A stretch of DNA of 6,856 nt from Candidatus Hydrogenedentota bacterium (GTDB taxonomy: Bacteria > Hydrogenedentota > Hydrogenedentia > Hydrogenedentales > CAITNO01). Every line of letters begins with the position of its first letter. Position 1 is the stretch's first letter. Made by a program: the position numbers and the translations under genes. Shown here piece by piece: positions 6,058-6,856 of the stretch. The notes beneath the pieces were generated by a model. It saw only the letters and a list, made by a program, of their open reading frames with translations, was not told the DNA's origin and did no database searches. The stretch lies in contig JAKLHG010000122.1 in assembly GCA_022710255.1 (NCBI GenBank), forward strand, positions 2,488 through 9,343, read 5' to 3'.

Positions 6058-6856
6058 CGTTATTCGAGGAACTCAACTGGCGCGGATATATCAACCAGAT
6101 TACGCACGATGAACTGCCTTCCGTATTGGCGAAAGAATCCTTAACCCTGTATTGCGGATTTGATCCCACGGCCGACAGCCTGCATATCGGCAGTCTGCTC
6201 CCCATTCTCGGGCTGGCTCATTTCCAAAGGCACGGCCACAAACCCATTGCCCTGGTGGGTGGCGGCACGGGCCTTATCGGCGATCCCAGCGGCAAAACCC
6301 GGGAACGCTCCATGCTGAGCCGGGACGATGTGGAACGTAACGTGGAAGGCATCCGGGCGCAATTGGAGCGCTTTCTCGATTTCAAGGGGCCCAATGCCGC
6401 CACGCTCCTCAATAACGCGGACTGGTTATGTGAAATCGGGTTATTAACGTTCTTGCGCGATATCGGTAAACACTTTTCCATAAACATGATGCTGAACCGT
6501 GACAGCGTACGCATGCGGTTGGAAGACCGCGACCACGGCATTTCCTATACCGAATTCTCGTACATCCTGTTGCAATCCTATGATTTCCTCTATTTGAACG
6601 AGAAATATGACTGCCGGCTCCAGGTCGGCGGCGCCGACCAGTGGGGCAATATCGTTTCCGGCATGGACCTCGCCCGGCGCCTGCGCAACACTTCCACCTA
6701 CGGCCTCACCTTTCCCCTGGTGACCAAGGCGGATGGTTCCAAATTCGGAAAGTCCGAAGCCGGCAACATCTGGCTGGATGCGGAACGCACCTCCCCTTAT
6801 CGGTTCTACCAGTTCTGGATGAACCAGGCGGATGCTGATACGGGCAAATATCTGCG
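6054..6856 (+). CDS. tyrS: Tyrosyl-tRNA synthetase, N-terminal catalytic part (3'-truncated)
   Basis: The frame stays open from ATG 6054 to the right edge (267 full codons of an expected 400-430). The enzyme charges tRNA-Tyr with tyrosine in the cytoplasm, as a class I synthetase. Visible signatures are YCGFDPTADSLHIGS (33-47), where HIGS is the HIGH-type motif, then ALVGGGTGLIGDPSGK, SYTEFSYILLQSYDF (about 164-178) in the tyrosine pocket, VGGADQWGN (191-199), and KFGKS (230-234) as the KMSKS loop. GADQWGN together with KFGKS points to tyrosyl- rather than tryptophanyl-tRNA synthetase. The anticodon-binding and any S4-like C-terminal domain lie beyond the window. The start overlaps the lepB stop as ATGA (6054-6057), and AAGGA (6040-6044) is 9 nt upstream, so it is the third operon gene and probably translationally coupled. 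The second His of HIGH is Ser here, a variant I recall from other bacterial TyrRS proteins. Confidence 0.96.
   Translation, partial: MTLFEELNWRGYINQITHDELPSVLAKESLTLYCGFDPTADSLHIGSLLPILGLAHFQRHGHKPIALVGGGTGLIGDPSGKTRERSMLSRDDVERNVEGIRAQLERFLDFKGPNAATLLNNADWLCEIGLLTFLRDIGKHFSINMMLNRDSVRMRLEDRDHGISYTEFSYILLQSYDFLYLNEKYDCRLQVGGADQWGNIVSGMDLARRLRNTSTYGLTFPLVTKADGSKFGKSEAGNIWLDAERTSPYRFYQFWMNQADADTGKYL

Overview
This window is an ordinary stretch of bacterial chromosome with all genes on the + strand. It holds five genes, two of them cut by the window edges. No mobile element, CRISPR array, tRNA or rRNA gene was seen. The base composition looks moderately GC-rich and even throughout, with nothing suggesting recent transfer. 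The organism cannot be fixed from the sequence. The genes are bacterial, with an E. coli-like sigma-70 promoter and Shine-Dalgarno sites. A periplasm-type multi-PDZ HtrA protein, a lepA-lepB pair and a free-standing Gfo/Idh/MocA oxidoreductase would fit a diderm lineage of the Planctomycetes/Lentisphaerae/Hydrogenedentes type. That placement is a guess from gene content and style, not a demonstrated assignment.

Region 1 (1-1517) is the C-terminal part of a trypsin-like HtrA/DegP-family serine protease. It keeps the catalytic-serine motif and is followed by four PDZ-like modules rather than the usual one or two. The modules alternate as A-B-A-B, which suggests that a PDZ pair was duplicated.

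Region 2 (1608-3029) is a self-contained single-gene transcription unit. A near-consensus promoter (TTGACT, 17 bp, TATAAT) precedes a cytoplasmic Gfo/Idh/MocA-family NAD(P)-dependent oxidoreductase with a strong Shine-Dalgarno site. A textbook intrinsic terminator closes the unit.

Region 3 (about 3030 to the window end) is a tight operon, lepA-lepB-tyrS: elongation factor 4, signal peptidase I and tyrosyl-tRNA synthetase. The genes overlap by 8 and 4 nt. A 174-nt leader holds a weaker extended -10 promoter candidate, short inverted repeats and an imperfect GC-rich hairpin upstream of lepA. The operon joins translation (LepA, TyrS) with secretion (LepB). The upstream HtrA protease would act in the envelope, where LepB releases exported proteins, but it is a separate transcription unit.

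No clearly new biological system is visible. The items most worth a second look are the duplicated PDZ architecture, the unusual LepB layout (a helical-looking insert plus a likely C-terminal membrane anchor) and the structured lepA leader.
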